Below, in pieces: positions 48,401-59,144 of a DNA stretch of 64,000 nucleotides; within the stretch, counting starts at the first letter, position 1, and each line of letters begins with the position of its first letter. A model generated the notes under the pieces. The model was not told where the DNA came from. It searched no databases and saw only the letters and a list, made by a program, of their open reading frames with translations. The stretch covers positions 42,016-106,015 of the forward strand of contig LGRX02025811.1 of NCBI GenBank assembly GCA_001247695.2. The letters are read 5' to 3'. The translations under genes were made by a program, and so were the position numbers. This stretch comes from Cymbomonas tetramitiformis. Taxonomy: Eukaryota > Chlorophyta > Pyramimonadophyceae > Pyramimonadales > Pyramimonadaceae.

Positions 48401-48958
48401 AACTCTATCTGCGCTCTCACAGCAAGCGCCTTCTGCGTAGGGAGACGTCCATCGGCGTCAGGCACGTTCCATTCGATGATCGTGAGGCGTTGCTTATCGG
48501 TCAGCTTTTGTCGCTTCGAACCTTTTGCGAGAACCGTGCCCACCTTCCTGCCCCTGGTCTTGGGTGCGGTCGCCGACATGGTGATGTTGGAAAAGAAATA
48601 AGGGAAACAATGGACACGTAAAGATTTTGTGTACAGTAACAGATTTTGTGACAGAGATGCCCGTGCCCAATGAACGTCGGCAGAGAGTCGAATCTTCAAC
48701 AGTATAAATAGTCTTATAATGATAATTTATCATTATAGCTATAATGATAAATTATCATTATAGGCCTTATAATGATAATTATCATTATAAGGCCTTATAA
48801 TGATAGTATCATTACAAGCCTTATAATGATAATTTATCATTATAGCTATAATGATAAATTATCATTATAAGGCTTGCCAACTTGGTGGTCTCGGTCGGGT
48901 ATCATTATAAGGCTTATATCATTATAGGACTTATCATTATAAGGCTTACTGTACTGTA
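45470..48958 (-). mobile_element. Pogo-like DNA transposon, copy 3, with 52-bp leader
   Basis: The element proper is 45522-48956, followed by TA (48957-48958) and then unrelated flank. It is the most diverged of the three but still very close, with G-to-W and N-to-K changes near the HTH region of the transposase. Confidence 0.85.
46251..48579 (-). CDS. Pogo/Tigger-like transposase, copy 3
   Basis: Exons 48579-47064 and 46963-46251. The frame is intact. It carries G-to-W in the MEAKGAP segment and N-to-K in HGEANSADLE, both in or near the DNA-binding half; the catalytic motifs are unchanged. These changes may reduce function, which cannot be judged from sequence alone. Confidence 0.85.
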
Positions 48959-48994
48959 CAAGTATCGTGAGTTCGTGACACGTTATAATCCGAA

Positions 48995-49180
48995 TGTCGT
49001 ACATGTCACTCGTACGCGTCAAGGTATCGCCCGGTTCTTTTATCGCCCAGTTCTGTGCCGTTAGATGGTGGTATCTGACGGCAATATCGCATTTTCAAGA
49101 ACCGGGCAACGGGCGAGAGAACTGGGCGAGATATCGATACCTAACCTTGACGCGTACAGTACATGTCGCTGTCGGGACAC
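48995..49180. repeat. Imperfect inverted repeat (MITE-like) next to the pogo array
   Basis: Left arm words ACATGTCACT, CGTACGCGTCAAGGTATCG and CCCGGTTCTT are matched inverted on the right (AGAACTGGGCGAG, GATACCTAACCTTGACGCG, ACATGTCG). No coding. A single arm-like copy lies near 54315-54350. Confidence 0.55.
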
Positions 49181-49313
49181 GATGTGACACACAAGCTTCC
49201 TGTCTCTACAGGCGAGGGAAGTGCGCAATCCGACTGCTTGACGCACGGCATTCCCACATAGAAAGCTTGAAAGCATAACGTGAAGGCGCCCTTCGGTGTT
49301 TGACTGCGATCTA

Positions 49314-49470
49314 ATTGGGGAAAAATCTTTAGATTGTCCCCCTCTTTGAAAAATCCGGTTTTTTATGTCACGCTTTTGTGTATTGGGGAAAAATCTTTAG
49401 ATTGTCCCCCTCTTTGAAAACTCCGGTTTTTTATGTCACGCTTTTGTGTATTGGGTAAAAAATCGGAGAT
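49314..49470 (+). repeat. 68-bp tandem repeat, about 2.2 units
   Basis: The unit starts ATTGGGGAAAAATC and ends CGCTTTTGTGT. The second unit begins at 49382 and a broken third at 49450. Confidence 0.85.
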
Positions 49471-49509
49471 GAAATCGAAGATTCCCCCTCTTTCTAACAA
49501 ATGTGGTCA

Positions 49510-49725
49510 CGCAAAATTCATGCAAGGCTTAACAGTGCTCATGCAAAAATCCTTAGCAGTGCGAACTGAAATTCATGCAAAATCCTTAACAGTGCGATCT
49601 GGAATTCATGCAAAATCCTTAACAGTGCGATCTGAAATTCATGCAAAATCCTTGACAGTGCGATCTGAAATTCATGCAAAATCCTTAACAGTGCGAGCTG
49701 AAATTCATGCAAAATCCTCAACATT
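49510..49725 (+). repeat. 33-34 bp minisatellite, about six units
   Basis: Core AATTCATGCAAAATCCTTAA followed by CAGTGCGATCTG. It keeps an open frame on both strands by virtue of its period, which I take as coincidental. Confidence 0.85.
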
Positions 49726-50813
49726 CTATTGGCTGAGCGTAGAAAGATATATCTAATTTTGAAGACACACATATATAAATTTTACACATCTATAAATTGA
49801 AACTTGTTTATATATACATGGATTTTTGCATGAAGCCTCCATTTATATATGTATATACAGATGTAAGAAGTTTAGTTTCATTTAAATATTACCGTGTGGA
49901 CAAAGCTTCAATATTATAAATATTCACAGTGTAATTGTTCGTGTTCCAGTGCCACGCTGCCACCGCGTCTGCACTCTGCATATGCCGCAATGCCACCCGC
50001 TCTGCATGGCACGCGCGATGTTCAGAAATCGGACTGCCCACGTTCACGTTCAGAACACCGTGCGATCTTATAAATAGATATTGCGCAAGAAAATGGGCCG
50101 AGATTTATATAACGTGAATTCAGAAACAGTGAATGCTATCCATACACGTGGCATAGAAATCCTTTGCTTCTGCCCCAACTTAGATTTCCATATTTATATG
50201 GATGCATTGTGGCATCGTTAAAAACAGTAATCACTATCTTTCTATTTTAAGACCAAAGGTCGATCGTTGGCGGATCGGGACATAAGAGTAGTAGCCTAAT
50301 CATTCGTTTTATAGCATTTCTGCCGGCTGCTATTCAATACAAATCATGAATAGAGAAGTGTGTCACTGTTGACCGTATGCTGTATCCATATTATATCATA
50401 TTGTAAATAAAAATTGAAACGTACCCAGCGTGCGGTATAAATGAGTAAGGTCACCCATGAATGACTGTGTTAATAATATAATTCAGGAGGGGGTCTGGGG
50501 CGGAGCCCCCAGGTATCCCCTAAGATAGAGATGGATAGACCAACACCGAGACGAATAAACGGGGTCACGTTAAGTATTTGTTTTTTGGAAAACAGAACGG
50601 GGGGCGGGAGGGAAGGGGGGGTGGATGAAATTCAGTCCGTTAACAGTGACATGCAATTACCAACCATACATTAAGCTCGCATATGCACTCATATTTCTTC
50701 TATTTGGCTCAAATGAGTGTGTGTGCTAGGAATTGATATGTTCCCTTGGATAAGAGATTTATTTTTTACCCACCTGTACGTTCACGTACCCCCTATAAAT
50801 ATTCGGGAGAACC
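49726..50813. other. AT-rich intergenic DNA
   Basis: No gene recognised. It contains a short GC inverted repeat (GGGGCGGAGCCCC, about 50500) and a G-rich run at 50599-50622 that fits a G-quadruplex pattern. Confidence 0.4.
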
Positions 50814-51025
50814 TGCTGGATGTGACACACCGACAGGATAATCTGTCACTTGTCACCTCCTAAAGTAGGCTGGGTGACCGTCACTAGTAGTCGGGAAACT
50901 CCCGTTAGTATTTGTGTGTATACCTCTTTTATCTATGCGACTTTTACCGTTCTGATCCCGAAACCCTTAACTCAGGGTTTATTTCCAGTTATCCGATATA
51001 TTCACTCCGAACTATATATCTGACA
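50814..51025 (+). repeat. 5' LTR
   Basis: Starts TGCTGGATGTGACACACC and ends ATATCTGACA. It differs from the 3' LTR at only a handful of sites, implying a fairly recent insertion. Confidence 0.85.
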
Positions 51026-51412
51026 GGTTTGGCCCCACTTACACTTTATTTAGCCACTGCGACACCGCTGAGATGATTGGCTAAAGCCGGACGCTTGGGA
51101 TGGAGTGAGGCGCTCCGCGCGTGGAAGTGCCGGCAGTCGCGGGTATGGCCAAAATGCTATGGGTTGATTTCCGGCGGCTGTAGGCCTTTGAGAGCATTTT
51201 TTCTACGGGATTTAACGTTGGATTGGTTTACGTATCCTGGTTGGTTACCACACCGTTTCGTATTGGCCGCCATCTACCACACGACTTCTCGGAATTGCTG
51301 CTCTCTCACGGCAGCCGTATCGACGACCCACCGCATTTCTTGGCCGCCCGAGACTGCCGCAATTTTTTTCCACGTCTTCTTGCCTCACTCCACCCCTATA
51401 GTCTTCTTCATC

Positions 51413-53738
51413 ATGGTCGCTTCTACTAGATCAACAGCTAGCATGGCGAATCGCCGCCGCACATTGAGCACGATTTTTGATTCCGTTGCTGCCAGGCATG
51501 CCAACACACCCGCGACTCCGCCAGCGGCACAGCCGCCCGCTAATTCGGCGGGGGCTACATTTTTGGCATCGGTACGCACATTGCAACGGGGGCACTTCGA
51601 CATGAAGGTAGCCAAGCACGTACAACGCAAGTTGTTCGACGGCAAGGAGGGGAGATTTTCCGGTGCGGAGTCCCACGCGGCGGCCATCTTCACGAGGATG
51701 GTCTCTGCGCTGCAGATAGCATTCGTCACTGAGGACATCGGTTTCGCTCCGCTCTTCACGCTGGACGACGCTACTTTGGCCGTCCGCGTGGAGGCCAACA
51801 ATTTGTTGTTCTCCACGCTCGAGCTGCTGGTAGACCCCTCCTCGCCCGCAGCGGACTGGATGGACTCGTCCCACGCCAGCTTCCCGACAGACGGTAAGCG
51901 TGTTCTGCTCGAGTTCGCCCGTCGGATGATCCCGGTTGGTGACCCCTTCCAGGGGCAAGCGGACATGTTCGCCGTCCGCATCCCTGCGGGCATGGACCCT
52001 CATGGACCGATCGAGGACTTCAACGCCGCGCTCAAGGCTGCGAGATCAAGGGCGACGCTCATGGACGAGGACGTGAAGTCCCTTTTCATCAAAGCCCTCG
52101 ACACCACCTTCTACCAGCCGGTGGTGCCCCGCTTGCTTCTTCACGACCAACGAGCCGCCCACGACCTCCTCACCATTCAGCAATGGGTACGTGAGTGCTA
52201 CGGCGAGCACGTGCGGGCCGGGCACCGCCACTGCGTCCGCACACCGGTACTCCCACGGCACGCACTTCATGGAGAAGGACATCTGTGATTCGGGCACGGC
52301 GGGTGAGATCGCGGACTTACGGACGATGGTACTCGACTTGAAGCGGCAATTGGCCGACTTCCTCGTCGCCGCCGAGTCCGAGCCGTCCCCACGGGGATTC
52401 ACACCTCGCGCGGACAAGCCGGACCGCCGCGTCAAGACCCGCTTCGCGGCCTCGCCCCTCCCCAAAGGGGGGAATTGGTCTCAATCCGTCTCAAGGAAGG
52501 TGGCCTTCCACCGAGACACCGGTGCGACCATCCCGTACTGCCAAAATCAGGTGTGCGCTAAGGGGAAAGCGCGGCATTGGCATCGGGACTGCCCGAACGG
52601 GGGCAGGACCGGACTCTCGGCCTACGCCTTCGCCGAGGAGGCCGAGAACTCCGTGCTGGCCGCGAAGTTCCAACACGCCATCGACCACGGCGACCCCGTG
52701 GAATTCGACGCCCTCTGCATGCTTGCGGGCGGGAAGCCGGAGGTCTTCACCGATCTTTCCGCGTGCTCGTTCTGCGAGGAGGACGGTGAGGTACTCGTGT
52801 CCGCTGTCACCGAGTTCTCCGAGATGGCACGCACGGCTGGGGCTTCACCGTTCAACATCAACACCTTCACTGCCGACTTGCCGGTGGTGTCGGAGCCGGC
52901 CGCACGCTCCCCAACCGCGTCGGTTGAATCCGAGGAGGAATGGACCGGTCCGCCGAACCCCTTCTGCCCTCCCGTCACTCGCACGTTTGCCGATTTCATT
53001 GAGAACACGGGGGTTGCGTTGGGGGCGCCCGACGAGCCGGCCACGAGCATGAAGTTGCTCTCCGCGGTTGAGGCACCGGAGCGCGTGATGGACTACTACA
53101 AGCCCGCGACCTACGCCACGAGCAACGATGGCGACGAGGATGCCTCGGTGGCACCGCCGCGGCCACGGTACGGCTGTGGGAACGCCATTCCGGGCTTCGG
53201 GAGATCTCTTCTCACTTCGTCCTTGGTGTGTGCGCTGTTTGTAATTTGTGCCACCGCCGCGCCGCACACCGTTGCCGATGTCGGTGGTGCCGGTGCGCGC
53301 ACATGCACGGCTCCGCCGGTCGGTGGTGCTACGTGGACTGCCTCGGCAGTCCCGGCTACAGGCACTTCGCCAACTGCAATGGTTCGTAACGATCTTGGCG
53401 ACGCGATGGGTGGTGCCAGCACGGCTGCTATTCCGCCGCATCGACAGACGCGGTATCGGGAGCTGCGGCAGGGATTCCACACTCTCCGCAATGTCCCACG
53501 GCCACCATGGCTGTATGAACCCGACCCTGTTGATTACGTTCCGCCGTCGCCGCCTTACCCGCCACCGCCGTACTCGTCCGATGACGAGGAGCCGAGCTCT
53601 GGTGACCATGCGGCTGTGATCGAGGATTCAACAATTTCTTCTACGAATGATTTACCACCAGCCCCGGAGGCCGGCAACTACTTCACCCTCACGCTGCTCC
53701 GGGCCGGGTCGCCAGCCCCGCGGACCCCTAGTGGCTGA
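51413..53738 (+). CDS. Gag-like protein of the LTR element (frame change near 52190-52290)
   Basis: The first frame (ATG at 51413 to 52288) is basic at its N-terminus and then helical, with a DGKRVLLEFARRM segment and GDPF that match the layout of copia-type gag cores. Coding then appears to pass to a second frame (to 53738). It starts with a coiled-coil-like LRTMVLDLKRQLADFLVA and continues into a zinc-knuckle-like CQNQVCAKGKARHWHRDC. The switch could be a short intron (a GTACGTGAGT donor-like site at 52187), a frameshift signal or a mutation. The C-terminal part has a hydrophobic stretch (LLTSSLVCALFVICATAA) and a proline-rich PPSPPYPPPPY motif resembling a late-domain signal. No enzymatic domain is visible. 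Confidence 0.6.
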
Positions 53739-53991
53739 GATTGGTCACGCCGTGCCTGCCTAGAGATTAGCTATTGCTTAGCCTCCTAGATGTGCAGAGG
53801 AGCTCTCTAAAATTGAGCTGTGTTTAGGGTTTCTTAGCAGTTAACACAGTATCTGTCAATCTTGTTGTGACCTGGGACCGCCCTGACCAAGAGTACAGGC
53901 CCCCAGGTGTGCTGCAGTTTCCTCCTGAAGTTGAGTAGGGAGTTTGTTTGCTTCGTTTCACTGCTAACTCCGGTCACCACCCTAGGTGGTG

Positions 53992-54203
53992 TGCTGGATG
54001 TGACACACCGACAGGATAATCTGTCACTTGTCACCTCCTAAAGTAGGCTGGGTGGCCGTCACTAGTAGTCGGGAAACTCCCGTTAGTATTTATGTGTATA
54101 CCTCTTTTATCTATGAGACTTTTACCGTACTGATCCCGAAACCCTTAACTCGGGGTTTATTTCCAGTTATCCGATATATTCACTCCGAACTATATATCTG
54201 ACA
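53992..54203 (+). repeat. 3' LTR
   Basis: Pairs with the 5' LTR over the full 212 bp. Confidence 0.85.
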
Positions 54204-54607
54204 TAACCGGGGGATAATGGGAGGCGTCAAGAGCGATTTGGGTCGTGACGCCTGTTCGACAAAGAAAAAAAAAAACCCACGCCCGTTGGCGCCTGTTCGA
54301 CAAACCGGTTAGTAGAACTGGGCGATACCTTGACTCGTACGCAGCGAAGCGAAGGCGCTGGATGGCTGCGCTCCCATACGATGGGTGATCCGATCGATGT
54401 ACAGCTACACCGAATATTCTGTGCATATGTACAACATATGTACATCTGAGTCGTCGCGTCGTAACGTTTGTCGTATAAACTTGGATAATCATAATAGCAC
54501 GGAAAGTTAGAGACGCCACTCGAAAAATCGAAGTCGTCCGATTGTGAATTTTAGGGTATCAAAATGACCGTTAGATCACCCTGATGATGAATAGGAACTA
54601 TATTATT
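54204..54607. other. Spacer with a dispersed-repeat fragment
   Basis: GCCTGTTCGACAAA occurs twice (about 54250 and 54291). At 54315-54350 lies an arm similar to the inverted repeat at 48995-49180. No gene. Confidence 0.4.
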
Positions 54608-54847
54608 CTGGGAGCAAATTTTGATTGTTTCCGAAACAATTAACTTTTGATTTTCCCCGTAACAATGAATTTTGACTACGAGAAAGCATATTTAGGGTTT
54701 AGTGTTAGGTTTTGGGGGTGCCTGGCTACTGGATAAACCCCATAAACTCTCACTAAACCCTAAATATGCTTGTCCGTAGCCAAAATCCGTTGTTACGGGG
54801 AAAATCAAAAGTTAATTGTTCCGGAAACAATCAAAATTTGCTCCCAG
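54608..54847. mobile_element. Foldback MITE, 240 bp
   Basis: Starts CTGGGAGCAAATTTTGATTG and ends with its complement. The two arms are about 98 bp each with roughly nine mismatches, around a short centre. No open frame. The target duplication is unclear: flanks are AT-rich and may extend the inverted ends. Confidence 0.8.
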
Positions 54848-56156
54848 AAAAATTAAAACCTTGAAGAATATATTCTTCATTCAGTCTCATGGGAGTATTC
54901 TAACAAATACTACGAGCAATTTTCGCGGGATGCACCATTTGGTGACGCTAATGCACTCCATGTGTCCATCCCTTCTACAAGAGGGTGCCGTATGAGTTCC
55001 TTGAGGGCTGGTTGTTATAACAACTCCAATCCGATGCATATGATTACACATGCATAACTCTTTTGCATCGGGGCGCAAATTTCTGATTTCGGGTTATCGA
55101 GAAAGTGCTTAGTATTCTGAGAAATACTACCGGGACAGCCTATAACATGCGTACCACTTATCTGTTTTGGTCCAAACTTAACTCATACATCCGCGTTGAT
55201 GTGATCTACAAAATGGACCCCGCCCTTTTTCCGAGATTCTCTCTTGATTTTTCTCAAATTGGCCTTGAGACGGACAGGTGAAATCCTGCAAAAATATGGC
55301 AATTTGCCCTAAAAAATACTCGATTGGTGAAGTTCATGGTACTGGTAAACAGAGCATGCGCAAGGGTTGGGTTATGCATCGCTTTTCTATGTAGGTTTTG
55401 GTCCTAATCTCGGGTTCGGCTAGGATAGATTGTACCTAGCCCACCATTTACTATTTTTCGTCTTGATATTTGCTCATAGTATTCTCACGGAGACACAGAC
55501 TTCCACCCCCCTGGGGGGAGGGAGCCCTGGTCTTTCTGTCACCCCTCGACCCAAGGTGCCAGGTCAGCTCCGTCATCATTGGTGGGGAAAATAAAAGTAT
55601 AAAACCCCCTGTATTTTACTTTCATGCATCTTAGACTGTGAAACCACCCGAGCATCTCGTCCCAGCTTCATAGAGTTTGTGGAGACTAAATAACAACACA
55701 TATATTCCACCGTTGTCGATTACACCCGCTGTTATTTCACCGTCTCTGTCAGGTGTTGGGCCTCACCACTGGCGAGTTGGCTCACGCTTTCATTTTCTTT
55801 TGTCTATTCTACTAATTTTTGGGCGGGTTAACAATACCTAAGAGCGATATTCGAGCACTCTAATATCCACAATAATTCGAGATATTGCATAAAACCCATG
55901 CTTGGCAATGTTGATTGTAGTTAGTTTTGTGTGTGGAAACTTTAATTTCTGCTACTTGGATGGGTATACCGGGCTGAAATGGCGTTCAAAGTTAGGGCGG
56001 GTTGGCTCGAAAATTACGGCGGGTTAATCCCTAACTTCGTTTATTGTTGCTCCGCGTAGGCTACGTGGTGGTCCCAAGGCACTAAGTGACAATATTTGAA
56101 GGAAGTTTTATGTTTTGTGACCTTAAATTTCGATATAGAGCACTTCCCTATCGGTA
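54848..56156. other. Intergenic DNA, no gene recognised
   Basis: AT-moderate sequence with no convincing coding. A GC-rich CCCCCTGGGGGGAGGG word lies near 55508. Confidence 0.4.
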
Positions 56157-56367
56157 TCTACCAATCCTCAGCCCAAAATGTGTGGCGTTCTGCCAACTTT
56201 TTGGGGGTAATTTTGAAGGTTGATAAACGCTTGTTGTTCCTACTTTTTGCCCGAAGTCGATTACCAATCCTCAGACCAAAGTGTCTGGAGTTCTGCCAAC
56301 TTTTTTGGGGTAATTTTGAGGGTTGATAAACGCCTGTTGTTCCTACTTTTTGCCCGGAGTCAATTAC
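56157..56367 (+). repeat. Tandem duplication, about 110 bp x 2
   Basis: Both units start ACCAATCCTCAG and run through TCTGCCAACTTTTT and GGTTGATAAACGC to TACTTTTTGCCCG, with several differences. Confidence 0.8.
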
Positions 56368-56404
56368 GCGCGCGATATCGTAGAAATGCCTAGGTATTGG
56401 TAAC

Positions 56405-56433
56405 CCGCCGTAACAACGTGTTACGGCGGGTTA
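56405..56433. other. GC-rich hairpin
   Basis: Arms CCCGCCGTAAC and GTTACGGCGGG are perfect around a short centre, followed by another GTTAACCCGCC word. Confidence 0.7.
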
Positions 56434-56545
56434 ACCCGCCTTTCGCGGAATAGACACTTTGATCCCGTACCTTGTGCGGTTCAAACACTTTTTCACGTGA
56501 TTTGGCAGAGCACCTTCGTCCTCTTCGCCACCATCTTCACCCCGC

Positions 56546-57535
56546 GTGCCCTTTGACACCGGGAAATTGTTCGAGCACCTTGTCCTCGACCGCATCGACC
56601 GTTATCGCACCAACGTTTCCAACATTTCGCATTACGTACTTCCCACGATGTCTGCGGAACGCATCACGCTTGCCAGCCGCCTTCGCGCTGCCCGACCCAC
56701 GGGCGGGGCTTCCCCTACCACCAGTGCCTTAAGTCCGTCGGGAGATTCGTCTGGCGACCCGGTGGTGCCCATGTCAACGCTCATTACCCGCCCTACACCG
56801 GTACCGCGTTCGCCCACTGCTGTCGAGTTCCATCACCGCAGCGGCGTATGGACATCAACACCTGTGCGAGCTTCCCAACGTGATGAATTTACTGAGAAGT
56901 TGGACTACGCCTTCGCTTATGGGGAGGAGCTGGCCAAGCACCTTCGCTCCCACGGATTCAAGTCGAACGTGGGCCTCTCCTTGGATGGACCTGATTCCGA
57001 GACTGGCTTCGCCGTACTGCTGGCGGACATGTACCACGTCTTCGGTCTTATTTCCCGCGACGAGGTCTTCAAACTTCTGGATCTGGACTTCGAGTACGAG
57101 GTCTACCACTACACCATCAACGAGCTTATTTTTACCGTGCTATCTACTGTGCTTCGTGGCATGGCGCTCTCCCTCTACGAGGAGTCCGCCTACATTTTCC
57201 CGCACGACGGGCGCTGCGCTTTACAGCGCTTGCGCTACCAGGTGGAGGGCATTGGCGACCCCGACACACATCGTTTCTGGGTCCGCCTTCGCTCGACCGT
57301 GATTGACGAGACCGTCGAGCCCGCCCCCCAACTGGCTGTCGTGCGCACCCTCGCGGACAAACATTGCCGGCTGCACGCTGACTACTCCGACCGCAACCTT
57401 GTGGAGGACCTGTACACCGTCCTCCGATCGTCCGCGGCCAAGTCGCCCTACGTCACGCCTTTGTATCTGGTGGTGCTGCGCGAGCTTGGCACGCACCAAC
57501 CACAACTGATACGGCGAGATAAACAGGCGCCGTGA
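56546..57535 (+). pseudogene. Second gag-like fragment, probably copia-type, 3'-truncated
   Basis: The open frame is best started at the ATG near 56648. It shares with the gag of the 50814-54203 element a proline/threonine-rich N-terminus, helical segments and the signature DGRCALQRLRYQVEGIGDPD. The sequences are clearly different, so this is a distant relative and not a copy. The frame stops shortly after ELGTHQPQ, before any zinc knuckle, and no LTRs or pol domains are seen nearby. Confidence 0.55.
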
Positions 57536-57889
57536 ATATATTATCAGTATACAAATAAACACTGCAAAGTTGGACAGCAATGCAAGTGTACGGATGAGCG
57601 GGTTTGTGAGTGCAGTCTCTGTAAGAAGATCTGCCGAAGCACAACGCTTCCTCACTTTTGTACCATACGTCTCCCATCATCTTAGATGGTACCGCCATTG
57701 GGTTGTGAACCCGAGACGTAGGTTGAACGACCAGCATGGTAATAACGACTAGTTCGTTCATGCTGCGCATGCGAGTTCCGCGCATGCTGAAAGCCAAGAT
57801 GGTTCTTGTTTGTATTCAAGATGTATCTTTGCTTTGCCATCTTCGAGTTCGACATACGAACTCTCGATGACAGGGATGCCTGATGATAT
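57536..57889. other. Spacer after the gag fragment
   Basis: No gene. It holds a short inverted repeat around CATGCTGCGCATGCG (57760-57790), and a segment near 57685-57710 ending in TACCA-type sequence that looks superficially like a tRNA 3' end. Confidence 0.35.
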
Positions 57890-58110
57890 GACATTATCAT
57901 CTGGCGACATGTACAGTCATCGTCGACCGTACTGACGACTGTCATATTAATATATGACGCGACTCGACATGTACAGTCATGATCGACCATACTGTCGACT
58001 GTCATAATAATATATGACACGACCGACTGTCATAATAATATATGACATGACATGGTATGACATGTCTGACAGGTATGACACGTATGACATGTATGACACA
58101 TATGTCATCG
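57890..58110. repeat. TGACA-rich tandem and inverted repeats
   Basis: Two units of about 60 bp start at GACATGTACAGTCAT (57908 and 57968), each containing complementary GACTGTCAT words and ATATATGACA. They are followed by short TATGACA(C/T)GT iterations. The region is palindrome-rich and has no coding. Confidence 0.75.
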
Positions 58111-59144
58111 GTCATGACCCTGACAGATCTCCCCTCTTAAAAGAGTTGTGACCTCACAACGGGCATACCTTTGTATATGTCTATGATGTCTTTGTTGTTG
58201 TCGCTTCTTGCTGGTACCAGTCTTCTTACACCGATTTGAGGCGTCCCTCATGGTGTTTTTAGGTTATTGGGGGGAACTGAGTCCACTTTAGTCCCTCACC
58301 TTACAGTTCTTAGGATGTAGCCCACCTTTCTGGAAATCGTATCGTATTTCAGAGTGACGTTTCAAGGTTCAATGAATTGCGTTTCGTGATGCAGATTGAC
58401 GCTGGATTACTGATTGATCCATACGTATCGTGCGTCAGAGTGACGATTCAAAGCATCCGAAGTGTACGTTACGGATTATTTGCGCTAGCCGTCGTCGCTT
58501 TAGCGAACGATGATCCCACGATTTAACGATTTATAATCGCACGATTCTCGGCCTGATATAGTGCACCCAACCCTTCCTCCCCTCCTTAAGCTACTTTGGA
58601 GGATCATAGGTGGCGATGGGGAGCCCGATTTTTGGGGCTTGTTTTTAATGCAAACGGAGTGGCCCTGCTTAACGGAATTGGACTTATAATCCTCAACCGG
58701 TCTGCTCAACTCCTCAATGTTTTTGTCCAGTACGCACGCTTTGACGAACATCTATCGCGATGAGTGAGAATGGATTCGCCACGTACTAATGTGAAATTTA
58801 TTTAGTTATGTTTGTCAAGCACAACTTAGGATCACAACTCCGTCTACCTCAGTCGATGTCTCCGGTAGCTTCGGATGACTGGCCAAGAATCCGATGACAA
58901 ACCACGGTTTTGGCAAAGGTAGCATTTAGCAGTTTTTATTTATCCACAGATATGATATCTCGCATGTGTGCGTATCTGTGCAAGGGTATGATTTTGAACA
59001 AGGCTCACTACACCTTTAGCAAGGAAGGATCAATTCCCGCTTCAATGCAACATAATGATAAACATTAAGAGCAAGGTTATATAGATGATCGACATGTATT
59101 AGTATATATTACAAGAAGTAAGGGCATACGGCTTAATATAATGG
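58111..59144. other. Intergenic DNA, no gene recognised
   Basis: No convincing open frame or RNA gene. It lies just downstream of the gypsy-like coding region, so it could include its 3' untranslated region and LTR, but I see no second LTR copy. Confidence 0.35.

Larger units (their letters stand above)
50814..54203 (+). mobile_element. Gag-only LTR retrotransposon
   Basis: Two 212-bp direct repeats (50814-51025 and 53992-54203), beginning TG and ending CA, bound about 3 kb. The flanking bases are GAACC on the left and TAACC on the right, consistent with a 4-5 bp target duplication with one change. A TGGCCCC word a few bases inside the left LTR could be a primer-binding site; no clear polypurine tract is visible. 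The only coding is a gag-like region. I see no protease, reverse transcriptase, RNase H or integrase, so it probably depends on a partner element. Confidence 0.8.

Noticed and set aside
49433..49772. Open frames on both strands in the 33-34 bp minisatellite, and possible CRISPR-like array
   Set aside because: The units are continuous tandem repeats with no unique spacers, and the frames are a by-product of the repeat.
57680..57715. tRNA-like 3' end (complement reads GGTTCACAACCC ... TACCA)
   Set aside because: The T-stem has mismatches and no anticodon or D arm can be placed; at most a primer-binding-site-like remnant.
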